Made by a program: the position numbers and the translations under genes. Source: Spirochaetaceae bacterium 4572_59 (GTDB taxonomy: Bacteria; Spirochaetota; Spirochaetia; DSM-2461). From it: 64,000 nucleotides of DNA. Shown in pieces: positions 17,280 through 26,665 of this stretch; positions within the stretch are counted from its first letter, which is position 1; each line of letters starts with the position of its first letter. The stretch lies in NCBI GenBank assembly GCA_002084805.1, contig NBMC01000003.1, positions 186,001-250,000 on the forward strand, given 5' to 3'. The notes beneath the pieces are model-generated. The model made no database searches and was not told the DNA's origin. It saw only the letters and a list, made by a program, of their open reading frames with translations.

Positions 17280-17392
17280 GCTGAAATCACAGAATTTCTC
17301 ATTATTTGCTCAATCTCAATCATCAAAAGAATAGATCTAAATTTCCCGGAATGTTAAGATAATCCCGTTCAAGTGAATTAAAGGAGATAATT

Positions 17393-18775
17393 TTGAGTAA
17401 TAAGACACAGAGGGAACAGCTGGGCAGCCGACTTGGTTTCCTTCTTATTTCTGCCGGTTGTGCTATCGGCCTGGGAAATGTCTGGCGTTTCCCTTTTATA
17501 ACAGGACAGTACGGCGGAGCAGCCTTTGTCCTTATCTATCTGATTTTTCTGCTTATTCTGGGAATGCCTATCATGGTCATGGAGTTTGCCATTGGAAGGG
17601 CCGGTAGAAAAAATATTGCCGGAGCCTTAAAAGCTCTGCAAACAAAAGGAAGCCAATGGCATCTGGCAGGATATCTCGGAATTCTGGGAAATGTTATCCT
17701 TATGATGTTCTACACCACCGTAGCCGGGTGGATGCTATATTACTTCTACAATACGGGAATCGGTAGTCTCTCTGGTCTCGATTCTGAGCAGGTAGCGTCT
17801 GTTTTCGCTAGCCTGCTGGCCAACCCCTGGACTCTAATAGGATGGATGGTTGCTGTTATAATTCTAGGATTCGGAATCTGTTCACTGGGGCTTCAGAATG
17901 GTGTCGAAAGAATTACAAAATGGATGATGTCCTCCCTTTTTGTTATTCTTCTGATTCTTGTTATCAAGTCTGTGACCCTGCCCGGAGCATCTGAGGGAGT
18001 CGCCTTCTTCCTGAAACCGGATTTCCAAAAGCTTATAGAAACAGGGATATGGGAAACTGTTTATGCCGCCATGGGGCAGGCATTTTTTACCCTAAGCCTC
18101 GGTATTGGAAGTATGGCCATATTCGGAAGCTATATTGGAAAAGAACGTTCTCTTACGGGAGAATCTCTCAATATTATCGGCCTGGATACTCTGGTAGCCA
18201 TCATGTCGGGATTGATTATCTTTCCAGCTTGCTTTGCCTTCAATGTGGATGCGGGATCCGGTCCCGGTCTAATATTTGTAACCCTTCCCAATATCTTCAA
18301 TTCTATGGTCGGAGGAAGAATCTGGGGTTCCCTGTTTTTTCTCTTTCTGAGTTTTGCCGCCATGTCCACGGTTATTGCAGTTTTTGAAAATATCATTGCT
18401 TTTACCATGGATGAATGGGGATGGAGCCGGAAAAAATCGGCAGTTCTGGATGGAATCATTATCTTTTTTCTCTCCCTGCCCTGTGCTCTCGGTTTCAATG
18501 TACTTAGCAGCATACAACCCTTGGGAGAAGGATCTGGAATATTGGATCTGGAAGATTTCATTGTGGGGAACAATCTGCTGCCTCTGGGTTCTCTGATTTT
18601 TGCCTTGTTCTGCAGTTATAAAATAGGCTGGGGATGGGATTCCTTTGTAGGCGAAGCCAATGAGGGAAAGGGCCTGCGTTTTCCCGAAGGTATAAAATTT
18701 TATGTCCGCTACCTGCTGCCCATAATTATACTTGTTGTTTTTATCGGTGGATATATCACCAAATTCGGCGGTTGA
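17393..18775 (+). CDS. sodium-dependent transporter, neurotransmitter:sodium symporter (NSS/SNF) family
   Basis: A 460-aa membrane protein with the NSS hallmark AIGLGNVWRFPF in the first membrane segment, and about twelve hydrophobic segments. Bacterial homologues (LeuT, TnaT, MhsT) import amino acids with Na+. The start is TTG at 17393, chosen because AAGGAG lies six bases upstream and no ATG is available there. Another Na+-coupled amino acid importer in this window, the AGCS symporter, is broken. Confidence 0.92.
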   Translation: MSNKTQREQLGSRLGFLLISAGCAIGLGNVWRFPFITGQYGGAAFVLIYLIFLLILGMPIMVMEFAIGRAGRKNIAGALKALQTKGSQWHLAGYLGILGNVILMMFYTTVAGWMLYYFYNTGIGSLSGLDSEQVASVFASLLANPWTLIGWMVAVIILGFGICSLGLQNGVERITKWMMSSLFVILLILVIKSVTLPGASEGVAFFLKPDFQKLIETGIWETVYAAMGQAFFTLSLGIGSMAIFGSYIGKERSLTGESLNIIGLDTLVAIMSGLIIFPACFAFNVDAGSGPGLIFVTLPNIFNSMVGGRIWGSLFFLFLSFAAMSTVIAVFENIIAFTMDEWGWSRKKSAVLDGIIIFFLSLPCALGFNVLSSIQPLGEGSGILDLEDFIVGNNLLPLGSLIFALFCSYKIGWGWDSFVGEANEGKGLRFPEGIKFYVRYLLPIIILVVFIGGYITKFGG

Positions 18776-18862
18776 TCCCTATTTACTTGTGGAGGGAAGG
18801 AAAACTCCTTCTCTCTAAACCATTATCACAGTATAATTTGTGCCGACCGGAATGGGGAACTC

Positions 18863-19750
18863 TCATTTCGAGAAATTATCATAATGATATATTGTCCATT
18901 TGGATGGGGGGACTCCTGTCTTTTTCTTAAATAATCGTGAAAAATAATACTGATCTTCAAACGCGAGTTTATAGGCAATTTCCTTGATACTCAGCTCTCC
19001 TATTTCCAGAAATTCTTTAGCCTTATTTACTTTCAGATGGAGGAAATATTGGTAAGGGGTCATCCCCGTATAGGATTTAAAAACCTCACAGAGATATGAA
19101 CTGCTCAATCTTAACTGTTCAGCAATTTCTTCTAATTCAAGAGAACGATAAATGTTCTGTTCAAAAAGGAATTTAATTTTTTCAACAAGATCATCGATAT
19201 GATTACTTTGTTCTATGTTACGATCATAGCTTATGATGTCTGCCAATAGCATCATAATATTAGTAGCAGTCCGCATCTGATAACAGGGTTTTTGTTTATT
19301 GATTCTATCAAATATGCTCTGAAAATGGCTCAATATAATATTATGTAAACCAATATAGTAAATTGGTTTTAAACTTTTTATAATTCCTTCATCTGATAGA
19401 GAATCAATATATTCTCCTTTAAATCCGACCCAGTACTCATCCCAACCTGTTTCAATATCCGGCTGGTAAGCATGTTTAATTCCTGGGAAAAGAATAATGA
19501 TTGTTCCCGGAATGACCGTATATTCCTGTCCTTGAGAATAGAATTTTCCACGACCCTTTGTAATATAAATCAGACTATATTCTCTGAGAGTTCTTCCTGT
19601 TGCTACCGATCTATAGACTTGAGGATGGTTATTCATGTTGGGAGGATAAACTATTCCGGACTGTATCTTAGTTGAACCGGCATTTGTACATACCAGCTTC
19701 CACTTTAAGTCTTCCTCACTGTACGTTAGATACTTTGAAAAATTGTCCAT
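18863..19750 (-). CDS. AraC-family transcriptional regulator
   Basis: About 296 aa. The N-terminal cupin-like sugar-binding domain (GRGKFYSQGQEYTVIPGT, PGIKHAYQPD) is followed by a two-unit AraC DNA-binding domain (about 200-290) with LSSSYLCEVFKSYTGMTP and YYFSRLFKKKTGVPP. It is divergent from the sugar operon beginning at 19946, and three phased direct repeats in the shared gap suit an AraC activator. The start is uncertain: in-frame TTG 19765 and GTG 19762 lie just upstream of the ATG at 19750. Confidence 0.9.
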   Translation of the reverse strand: MDNFSKYLTYSEEDLKWKLVCTNAGSTKIQSGIVYPPNMNNHPQVYRSVATGRTLREYSLIYITKGRGKFYSQGQEYTVIPGTIIILFPGIKHAYQPDIETGWDEYWVGFKGEYIDSLSDEGIIKSLKPIYYIGLHNIILSHFQSIFDRINKQKPCYQMRTATNIMMLLADIISYDRNIEQSNHIDDLVEKIKFLFEQNIYRSLELEEIAEQLRLSSSYLCEVFKSYTGMTPYQYFLHLKVNKAKEFLEIGELSIKEIAYKLAFEDQYYFSRLFKKKTGVPPSKWTIYHYDNFSK

Positions 19751-19835
19751 TCCCTGCCCCACCAATTTAGAGCCATTAAATCATGAATCTGGCCAGAACA
19801 CAAAGAAATAATTAGAAATTGTACATTCTTGTGTT

Positions 19836-19887
19836 TTTTGTCTATTATCTCGCTATTTTGTCTATCTCTTCACCCCGTTATGTCCAT
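19836..19887 (+). promoter_or_regulatory. phased direct repeats, probable AraC-type activator sites
   Basis: TTTTGTCTAT occurs at 19836-19845 and again at 19856-19865. A related TTATGTCCAT is at 19878-19887. Spacings of 20 and 22 bp place the copies on one face of the helix, as in I1/I2 half-sites of AraC. The repeats lie 60-110 bases before the rhaM-like start. Confidence 0.6.
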
Positions 19888-19945
19888 TTCCAATCTGAGA
19901 AAACGGGCTGATTATTGTTCTAACGATAATATAAGGGGTACAAAA

Positions 19946-20260
19946 ATGAAGCAGGTTGCTTTCAAGATGAAGTTGAAGCCAGGTTGTGAGGATGAATATA
20001 AAAAAAGACATGATGAAATTTGGTCCGAACTGAAAACGACTCTTTCTGATGTTGGCGTGTTTGATTATTCCATCTATCTGGATAGTGAAACACACACATT
20101 ATTTGCAGTACAGAAATTAAAAGAGGGAGAGACAAGCAGTTCTCTTCCTGATAATCCAATTGTACGAAAGTGGTGGGATTACATGGCTGACATTATGGAT
20201 ACACATGCTGATAAAGCCCCTGTCTGTATCGAACTGAAAGAAGTTTTCCATATGAGCTGA
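19946..20260 (+). CDS. rhaM: L-rhamnose mutarotase-like protein
   Basis: A 104-aa ferredoxin-like-fold protein starting MKQVAFKMKLKPGCEDEYKK. It retains the RhaM features: the catalytic His in KKRHDEIW (about residue 21), FDYSIYLD, and the paired Trp in KWWDYMADIM. RhaM interconverts anomers of L-rhamnose and related 6-deoxy sugars. The ATG follows AAGGGG. It is the first gene of a six-gene operon under the divergent AraC regulator. The symbol is given by family; the actual sugar may not be rhamnose. Confidence 0.85.
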   Translation: MKQVAFKMKLKPGCEDEYKKRHDEIWSELKTTLSDVGVFDYSIYLDSETHTLFAVQKLKEGETSSSLPDNPIVRKWWDYMADIMDTHADKAPVCIELKEVFHMS

Positions 20261-20305
20261 TTCACTCAATTCTGAAGAGAGAAAAGATAAATAAGGAGAT
20301 AAAAT

Positions 20306-21412
20306 ATGAATGCTAGAGAAAGAGTTATGAAGGCATGGGGCCTGATGCCCGGAAAGCCTGACCGTGTACCCCTGCAGTTTGATCTATGTGAATCCCTCTT
20401 GAATCACTTTTCCAAAGAGCTGAACATACCCCTGTCTATAACAAAAAATATTTATGAAGACGTTACCTGGCGTATAAGCGGTAATGAGATCCGTCTGGCT
20501 CTCGGTTCAGATGTAGTAGTCACAGGTGCTTCTGAAGCGTCCGATTTCAAGCCGGAAATAGATGAAAAAGGAACCTGGTTAAATGAATACGAAATGCGTA
20601 TGCGCCAGGGAGACATCTATGTTGAGATTATGGAGTATCCCCTGAAGGATGTGACAACTGTCGAAGAACTGAAAAATACAATTGTTTTTCCTGATTTAAA
20701 CTTACCCGGTAGATTTGAAGATGCGGCTGCCTTGGTAAAGAAATATAAAGACGAATATTTCGTGATTGGTGATATTGAAGTCACTATATTTACTCTAGCT
20801 CAACAGATGGTGGGTATGGAAAAACTCATGATCGATATGGCTATGGGAGAGGAGTATATTCCCGTCCTTATCAATATGATTACTGATTTTCATATTGAAC
20901 ATGGTCTGAAGCTTATGGATCAGGGTGTTGATGCTCTCTGGGCGGGTGATGACTTCGGAGCTCAAACAGGTCTTCTGTTTTCCAAAGAAATGTTCCGTGA
21001 TATCTGGAAACCTGCCTATGTCCGAATGTGTAATGCCTTTAGAGAAAAAGATCCTGATATCAAGTTGATACTGCATTGTGACGGAGCTGTCAGTGAACTT
21101 ATGGATGATTTTATAGACATTGGCTTCCAGGTTTTTAATCCCGTTCAGCCTGGCGTACCCGGTCATGGTCCTGAAGAAATGAAGAGAGGATGGGGAGACA
21201 AGATCGGTTTCTGGGGCGCCATAGACCAACAGGAGCTGATTCCCCTTGGCAGCGATGAAGATCTTGAAAAAGATTTGATTGAGAAAATTTCAATCCTCGG
21301 AAAAGACGGGGGATATGTTGTTGCACCCGCTCATATTCTACAACCTGATGTTACACCGGAGAGAGTGAAAACATTCATCGATCTTTGCCATAAACATGGA
21401 TCGATTTATTAA
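20306..21412 (+). CDS. uroporphyrinogen decarboxylase-fold protein of a sugar operon
   Basis: A 368-aa protein of the URO-D/MtaA superfamily, starting MNARERVMKAWGLMPGKPDRVP after AAGGAG. The segment ILHCDGAVSELMDDF and then FNPVQPG correspond to the His/Cys-containing strand that binds zinc in the methyltransferase members; the barrel end APAHILQPDVTPERV is typical. Relatives decarboxylate uroporphyrinogen or transfer methyl groups. Members inside sugar operons, as here, have no assigned reaction that I know of. It is flanked by a mutarotase and an isomerase-like gene, so its substrate is probably a sugar-derived intermediate. Confidence 0.82.
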   Translation: MNARERVMKAWGLMPGKPDRVPLQFDLCESLLNHFSKELNIPLSITKNIYEDVTWRISGNEIRLALGSDVVVTGASEASDFKPEIDEKGTWLNEYEMRMRQGDIYVEIMEYPLKDVTTVEELKNTIVFPDLNLPGRFEDAAALVKKYKDEYFVIGDIEVTIFTLAQQMVGMEKLMIDMAMGEEYIPVLINMITDFHIEHGLKLMDQGVDALWAGDDFGAQTGLLFSKEMFRDIWKPAYVRMCNAFREKDPDIKLILHCDGAVSELMDDFIDIGFQVFNPVQPGVPGHGPEEMKRGWGDKIGFWGAIDQQELIPLGSDEDLEKDLIEKISILGKDGGYVVAPAHILQPDVTPERVKTFIDLCHKHGSIY

Positions 21413-21424
21413 AGGGTGAATGAA

Positions 21425-22849
21425 ATGTCTAAAAAAATTAATGTAGGGCTCTATGGGATAGGGCTGGATACTTATTGGGACCAATTTGAAGGATTATATG
21501 ACAGATTGGTCGGTTACCAGGATTCTATTGCTGCTGAAATGGGTCGGGATGAGATCAATATTGTCAATGCGGGCCTGGTAGATAATCCTGAATCGGCCAG
21601 AGAAAAGGGCCTCTTTCTGAAAGAACATAATGTAGAGCTTATTTTTCTCTATATCTCGACCTACGCCCTTTCTTCAACAGTACTTCCTGTTGTGCAATCA
21701 GCTGGCGTTCCGGTCATCATTCTGAACTTGCAGCCTGTATCCAGAATTGATTATGAGAGCTTCAATAAGCTGGGTGACCGGGGAAAGATGACAGGTGAGT
21801 GGCTTGCTCACTGCCAAGCCTGCTCTGTCCCTGAAGTAGCAAATGTGTTTAACAGATCTGGAATTGATTATCATTTTGTCACTGGGTATCTGAAAGAAAA
21901 ACAAGTTTGGATCGATATAAACCAGTGGCTGGATGCAGCTGTTGTCAGAGCGAGTTTAAGAGACAGCAGAATCGGAATACTGGGGCATTATTACAATGGC
22001 ATGCTGGATGTTTACACCGACATCACTCTTCTTTCAACTGTTTTCGGGTCTCATTTTGAATTGCTTGAAATGTGTGAGCTCAAAAGAATCCGGGACCAGA
22101 TTTCTGAGAATGAAATAAAAATAAAAATTGAACAGTTTCACAAAGAATTTCATGTTTCTGACGATTGTGAGGACTATGAAATCGAGCGGGCTGCTCTGAC
22201 GTCCTGTGCTCTGGATACTCTTGTAGAAGAAAATAATCTGGGAGCCATGGCCTATTATTATGAGGGAAGTGCCGGCAATGAGTATGAAAATATTGCGACA
22301 TCCCTGATTGCCGGAAATACACTTCTTACCGGCCATAACACAGCCATTGCAGGTGAGTGTGATATTAAGAATGCTGTGGCTATGAAAATCATGGATACTC
22401 TGGGTGCCGGAGGTTCTTTTTCTGAGCTGTATGCCATGGATTTTGAAGATGACATTGTTATGTGGGGACATGATGGCCCTGCTCATGCAGCTATTGCAGA
22501 GGGTCCTGTCAACCTCGTTCCTCTACCAATTTATCACGGGAAACCCGGAAAAGGTTTATCAATCCAGATGACAGTAAAAAATGGACCGGTAACTCTTTTG
22601 TCTGTTGTTCAGGGAGTAGACGGAAAGACATTCCTTCTCTGTGCGGAAGGTGAATCAGTATCAGGTCCTGTTCTTCAAATCGGAAATACAAATTCCAGAT
22701 ATAAATTCCCATTATCTGCCAAAGAATTTACTGAGAACTGGTCTAAAGCAGGACCCGCTCACCATTGTTCTATAGGGATAGGCCATATTTCAGACAAACT
22801 GGAAAAGCTTTCGGCATTGCTGGGTATTGAGTGTCTGAAAATCTGTTAG
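21425..22849 (+). CDS. L-arabinose/L-fucose isomerase-family protein
   Basis: About 474 aa. The overall pattern is that of the AraA/FucI-like fold: GLYGIGLDTYWDQF at the N-terminus, a central LYISTYALSSTVLPV, and candidate metal ligands spread as in AraA (GECDIKNAV near 320, MDFEDDIVMWGHDG near 340-350, HHCSIGIGH near 450). The family interconverts aldoses and ketoses with Mn2+. Similarity to true AraA is low, so the sugar is unknown. The ATG at 21425 has AAAGGG upstream; GTG 21416 is the alternative. The gene begins 12 bases after the URO-D-like gene. Confidence 0.78.
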   Translation: MSKKINVGLYGIGLDTYWDQFEGLYDRLVGYQDSIAAEMGRDEINIVNAGLVDNPESAREKGLFLKEHNVELIFLYISTYALSSTVLPVVQSAGVPVIILNLQPVSRIDYESFNKLGDRGKMTGEWLAHCQACSVPEVANVFNRSGIDYHFVTGYLKEKQVWIDINQWLDAAVVRASLRDSRIGILGHYYNGMLDVYTDITLLSTVFGSHFELLEMCELKRIRDQISENEIKIKIEQFHKEFHVSDDCEDYEIERAALTSCALDTLVEENNLGAMAYYYEGSAGNEYENIATSLIAGNTLLTGHNTAIAGECDIKNAVAMKIMDTLGAGGSFSELYAMDFEDDIVMWGHDGPAHAAIAEGPVNLVPLPIYHGKPGKGLSIQMTVKNGPVTLLSVVQGVDGKTFLLCAEGESVSGPVLQIGNTNSRYKFPLSAKEFTENWSKAGPAHHCSIGIGHISDKLEKLSALLGIECLKIC

Positions 22850-22931
22850 GGAATATCCGGTATTAAATGAATTTGTTTTTTATTTCCTCATCATGAGGAA
22901 TAAGAATAATTATGAACTTAAGGAGAATATA

Positions 22932-23930
22932 ATGAAAAAAATCTTAACATTGATCCTGTTGGTACTGCTTATGACAAGTGCAGCATTTGCCAATGGTCAG
23001 GGAGATAAAAAAAAGGGTGATGATGAAATCATAATCGGGTTTAACAACGGTTCAACTGCAGTTGATTTCTTACGTCAGGTTGGCGAAAGCATGGAAAGAG
23101 CAGCAGCAGAAAACGGAATCAAAATTGTGGTAGCCGAATCTAATTTTGAGGCGGAAAAAATTCTGCCTAATGTAGACGCTATGCTGCTTCAGGGGGCCGA
23201 TATCATTGTCGACTTCAATGTCAATGCAGAAATCGGTGGCAGTCTTGTGGACTATTGTGGTGAGAAGGGCGTTCCTGTCATAGGAATCGATGTGGGATAT
23301 ACCAGCCCCTCAGGTGAACAGGCCTGGTTTTTTGGCGCCAACAACCAGATGGCAGGAGAAGTTGCAGGAGAGGGTCTGGCTAAAGCGGTCAGGGAACAAT
23401 GGAACGGAGAGCTGGACTATATGCTTCTTTTCTTCAATTCTGAGAATGGTGAGCTTGTAAAACTGAGACTCTCTGGAATGTATGACGGCCTTACAGCCGC
23501 TGGAATTGATCTTCCTCTGGATAGAGTTGAATATATTGATGTCGGCGGTGGCGGATCTGACTCTACTATTTCTGCAAACCAGAAGATGACCGACTGGCTT
23601 ACAGCCCATCCCGACCTGGATAATATTGCGGTAGGTGCTGTCAATACAGAGACTGGACAGGGTATTTTTTCTGCTGTACAGGCTGCAAACAGAGATTCTG
23701 ATGTATTTCTTGCCACAAACAATAATGGGCAGCAGACTCTGGCAGCTTTTCAAATGGGTGAAAACTGCTGGCTCGGCGGTACAGCTTATTACCCTACCCA
23801 GTATGGAGACTATATCATCCCTCTTTGTATTGATATCCTGGCCGGAAAAAATCCCGACAAGATTCAGACCATGGAACATGAATTTCTTACCAGAGATGAA
23901 ATTGACCAGATTATAAAAGAAAACAGCTGA
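22932..23930 (+). CDS. sugar ABC transporter, RbsB-type binding protein
   Basis: A 332-aa periplasmic binding protein. The signal peptide is MKKILTLILLVLLMTSAAFA and the mature part starts NGQGDKK. The type-I fold follows, with GADIIVDFNVNAEIGG and a C-terminal NPDKIQTMEHEF. It uses AAGGAG before ATG 22932. It delivers the sugar processed by the upstream enzymes to the RbsA/RbsC-like pair downstream. Confidence 0.9.
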   Translation: MKKILTLILLVLLMTSAAFANGQGDKKKGDDEIIIGFNNGSTAVDFLRQVGESMERAAAENGIKIVVAESNFEAEKILPNVDAMLLQGADIIVDFNVNAEIGGSLVDYCGEKGVPVIGIDVGYTSPSGEQAWFFGANNQMAGEVAGEGLAKAVREQWNGELDYMLLFFNSENGELVKLRLSGMYDGLTAAGIDLPLDRVEYIDVGGGGSDSTISANQKMTDWLTAHPDLDNIAVGAVNTETGQGIFSAVQAANRDSDVFLATNNNGQQTLAAFQMGENCWLGGTAYYPTQYGDYIIPLCIDILAGKNPDKIQTMEHEFLTRDEIDQIIKENS

Positions 23931-24022
23931 TTTTATATTTCTCACTGCGGGTCATGTATCTGCAGTGAGAAGAGAATCAGACTGGATGCTCAATGAAAAA
24001 AACGATTAAGAGCGGGAGTCAT

Positions 24023-25549
24023 ATGAGTAATGAATATATTCTTCAAATGAAGAATGTTGTAAAGCAGTATCCGGGTGTGCTTGCTCTTGATAAAGTAGAC
24101 CTTGACTTAAGAAAAGCAGAAGTTTTTGCTTTAATCGGTGAAAATGGGGCTGGTAAATCGACCCTTATGAATATCTTGTCTGGAGCCATCAACAGAGATT
24201 CCGGGGATATACTAATAGATGGAAATGAGATTCCTCTTTTCACAAAACCCAGCGAGCAGATGGAGGCAGGAATTGCCATTATCTATCAGGAACTCAACTA
24301 CCTGGAAGAGATGACCATTGCAGAAAACCTTTTTATGGGATGTGTTCCGGTAAAAGGATTTCTGAAACAGGTAGACTATAAAAAAATGAAAAGGGACAGC
24401 CAGGAACTTTTAGCGAGCTTCGACCTCAGCTATCACCCTTTTACACTGGTAAAAACCCTGACGATAGCAGAAAAACAAATTATTGAAATTATCAGAGCCG
24501 TTTCAAAAGATATTAAAGTTTTGATCATGGATGAACCTACATCTTCATTGAATGATGTGGAAACCAGACAGTTATTCGGTTTTATAGAGAGTCTGAAAAA
24601 GAAAGGCGTCTCTGTTATCTATATTTCCCATAAACTGGATGAGGTATTCACCATTGCTGACAGGGTCCAGGTCATGCGTGATGGAAAGAAAGTAGATGTT
24701 CTGGATGTGAAAAGTACCAGCCATTCTGAACTGGTCAAATTGATGGTGGGAAGAACCATCACCGATATGTATCCGAAGGAAGGAATTAAGATAGGAGAGG
24801 AAGTTCTCCGTGTTGAAAATATGTCCTGTCATATCACTAAAGATGTCTCTTTTTCCGTGAAAAAAGGGGAGATTCTGGGACTCTTCGGCCTTGTGGGATC
24901 AGGAAGGGTAGAGGCTGTGGAAGGATTGCTTGGAATTAATTCCATCCATGCGGGAAAGATCTTTATAGAGGGAGAAGAGATTAAGATTGCTAATCCTATT
25001 GAAGCCAAGAAAAAAGGCATTGCCTATATTCCCAGTGACAGAAAAGAGGAAGGTCTTGTCCTTATGCACTCAGTCAAGGACAACCTGACTGTAACCCGGG
25101 TCGATGAAATCGGGAAAGGTTTTAAGATTGACTCGAAAAAAGAAAAGGAATACTGCGAGACCTGGATCAATAAACTGAGGATCAAAACACCATCTCCATT
25201 TGTATCGATCGAATCCCTCAGCGGAGGAAATCAGCAGAAGGTGGTCATAGCAAAGTGGCTTTTGACGAATCCGAAGGTTCTGATCATGAATGATCCCACC
25301 AGGGGTATCGATGTGGGAGCCAAGGTTGAGATCTACAAGGTGATGGAAGAACTCTGTAAGGAGGGCATCTCTATCATCGTTGTCTCTTCTGAACTCCCTG
25401 AGACTGTGGGAATCACAGACCGCATGGTTATCTTTTCAGATGGACAGGTGGTTGGTGAGTTTGACCGCAGCGAATATGACCAGAACAAAATACTACACCT
25501 GGCGGTAGGAGGAGAATCAAATGACAAAAAACATAGCTGTGAAAACTGA
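24023..25549 (+). CDS. sugar ABC transporter, RbsA-type double ATPase
   Basis: About 508 aa with two ABC modules. Module 1 has Walker A GENGAGKST, Walker B LIMDEPTSSL and switch YISHKLDE. Module 2 starts near residue 255 with the degenerate Walker A FGLVGSGRVE, signature LSGGNQQKV and Walker B LIMNDPTRGID, where the catalytic Glu is Asp. This asymmetric pattern is normal for CUT2 ATPases. ATG 24023 follows GGGAG; ATG 23993 ten codons earlier is the alternative. The 3' end overlaps the permease start by 29 bases. Confidence 0.92.
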   Translation: MSNEYILQMKNVVKQYPGVLALDKVDLDLRKAEVFALIGENGAGKSTLMNILSGAINRDSGDILIDGNEIPLFTKPSEQMEAGIAIIYQELNYLEEMTIAENLFMGCVPVKGFLKQVDYKKMKRDSQELLASFDLSYHPFTLVKTLTIAEKQIIEIIRAVSKDIKVLIMDEPTSSLNDVETRQLFGFIESLKKKGVSVIYISHKLDEVFTIADRVQVMRDGKKVDVLDVKSTSHSELVKLMVGRTITDMYPKEGIKIGEEVLRVENMSCHITKDVSFSVKKGEILGLFGLVGSGRVEAVEGLLGINSIHAGKIFIEGEEIKIANPIEAKKKGIAYIPSDRKEEGLVLMHSVKDNLTVTRVDEIGKGFKIDSKKEKEYCETWINKLRIKTPSPFVSIESLSGGNQQKVVIAKWLLTNPKVLIMNDPTRGIDVGAKVEIYKVMEELCKEGISIIVVSSELPETVGITDRMVIFSDGQVVGEFDRSEYDQNKILHLAVGGESNDKKHSCEN

Positions 25550-26522
25550 TAATAATATGACTGTAAAAATAAAGACTCTTTTTGGAAAGATGGCTGGACT
25601 TGGTAATAACTTCAGCCTCTCCATCGCTCTGATCATACTGTGTGTGATATGGGCAATTGCCTCACCCTATTTCTTTACTCTTCAGAATGTCATGAATGTT
25701 CTGATGTTTGCTTCCATTCTGGCAATCCGTGCCTCTGGATTGACCATTGCCATGATTATGGGAGGCCTTGATATATCTCAGAATGCTGTGGGAGCCGTTT
25801 CGGCTCTGCTTTGTGCCATGGCCAGTCTTGCTGGAGCACCCTGGTGGCTTGTAATACTGCTGATGCTGGGATTGAGCCTTTTGATGGGTGTTGTTAATGC
25901 CACTCTTATATCAGGCTTTAAAATCCCCGCCATCATCACCACGTTGGGGACCATGCAGATTTTCAGGGGTGTCGCATGGCTTATTCAGGATTCAACTGTC
26001 ATGGTGAAAGATCCTGTCCTTCTCAAACTGGGTCGTGGCCGTCTGTTCGGAGTCGTTCCCTATATTGCCTTAATTGCTATAGCTATACTGGCCATCACTT
26101 TCTACATTCTTCAATACACATCTTTTGGACGAAAGGTGTATATGGTGGGGGGAAATGAAAAGGCCAGTTACCTTTCAGGGATCAACAGCAACAAGGTGAA
26201 ATCCCTTGCCTTTGTCTTCAGTGCGCTCACCGGAGGAATCGCCGGTTTTCTCCTGGCATGTCAGGTAGGAGCCGCGCTGCCCCAATCGGGAGCCGGTACG
26301 GAGATGATATCCATCTCTGCTGTCATCCTGGGTGGTGTCAGTCTCGCCGGTGGAAAGGGAAAAATCTCGGGAACCATTCTCGGAGTTCTAATCCTACAGG
26401 TTATCAATAACGGCTTGACCCTGCTCAGCGTGAATGCCTACTACCAGATGGTAATAAGCGGTTCTGTACTAATCCTCGCTGTGATGATTGATATCATCAG
26501 AAGCGGTGCATTAAAGAAATAA
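25521..26522 (+). CDS. sugar ABC transporter, RbsC-type permease
   Basis: A 333-aa CUT2 permease with about eight to ten membrane segments. Family hallmarks are TIAMIMGGLDISQNAVGA, GGNEKASYLSGINSNKVK and SAVILGGVSLAGGKGKISGT. It starts inside the ATPase gene (ATG 25521 after GGAGGAG), so synthesis is probably coupled. It is the last gene of the AraC-controlled operon. Confidence 0.92.
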   Translation: MTKNIAVKTDNNMTVKIKTLFGKMAGLGNNFSLSIALIILCVIWAIASPYFFTLQNVMNVLMFASILAIRASGLTIAMIMGGLDISQNAVGAVSALLCAMASLAGAPWWLVILLMLGLSLLMGVVNATLISGFKIPAIITTLGTMQIFRGVAWLIQDSTVMVKDPVLLKLGRGRLFGVVPYIALIAIAILAITFYILQYTSFGRKVYMVGGNEKASYLSGINSNKVKSLAFVFSALTGGIAGFLLACQVGAALPQSGAGTEMISISAVILGGVSLAGGKGKISGTILGVLILQVINNGLTLLSVNAYYQMVISGSVLILAVMIDIIRSGALKK

Positions 26523-26587
26523 ATTTATTGCAAAAAGACAGTTATTTCGCAATATATGGACATTGTATAAATCCTAGAGTACCCAAT

Positions 26588-26622
26588 TAAGTCACTTTTT
26601 TTTGAGTGGCTTTTAAAAAAGA
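26588..26622 (+). terminator. probable terminator of the 19.9-26.5 kb sugar operon
   Basis: AAGTCACT and AGTGGCTT (one G-T pair) form a short stem around a T-rich loop, followed by TTTT. It is modest in strength but well placed, 65 bases after the permease stop. Confidence 0.5.
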
Positions 26623-26632
26623 TTCTTTTCAT

Positions 26633-26664
26633 AGTATCCCCCCCGAGGGGGAATACTATTTTAA
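26633..26664. terminator. strong symmetric hairpin between convergent genes
   Basis: ATAGTATCCCCC and GGGGGAATACTAT pair around a short CGA-type loop with one G-T pair, giving a 12-13 bp stem directly downstream of the small minus-strand gene. T runs are short (TTTT on the plus strand), so termination is likely but not certain. Confidence 0.6.
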
Positions 26665-26665
26665 A

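Noticed and set aside
18130-18573. Open frame on the minus strand inside the NSS transporter gene
   Set aside because: It lies entirely antisense within a well-supported gene and its protein has no family features; the same applies to other long antisense frames, for example at 22034-22486 and 51721-52125.
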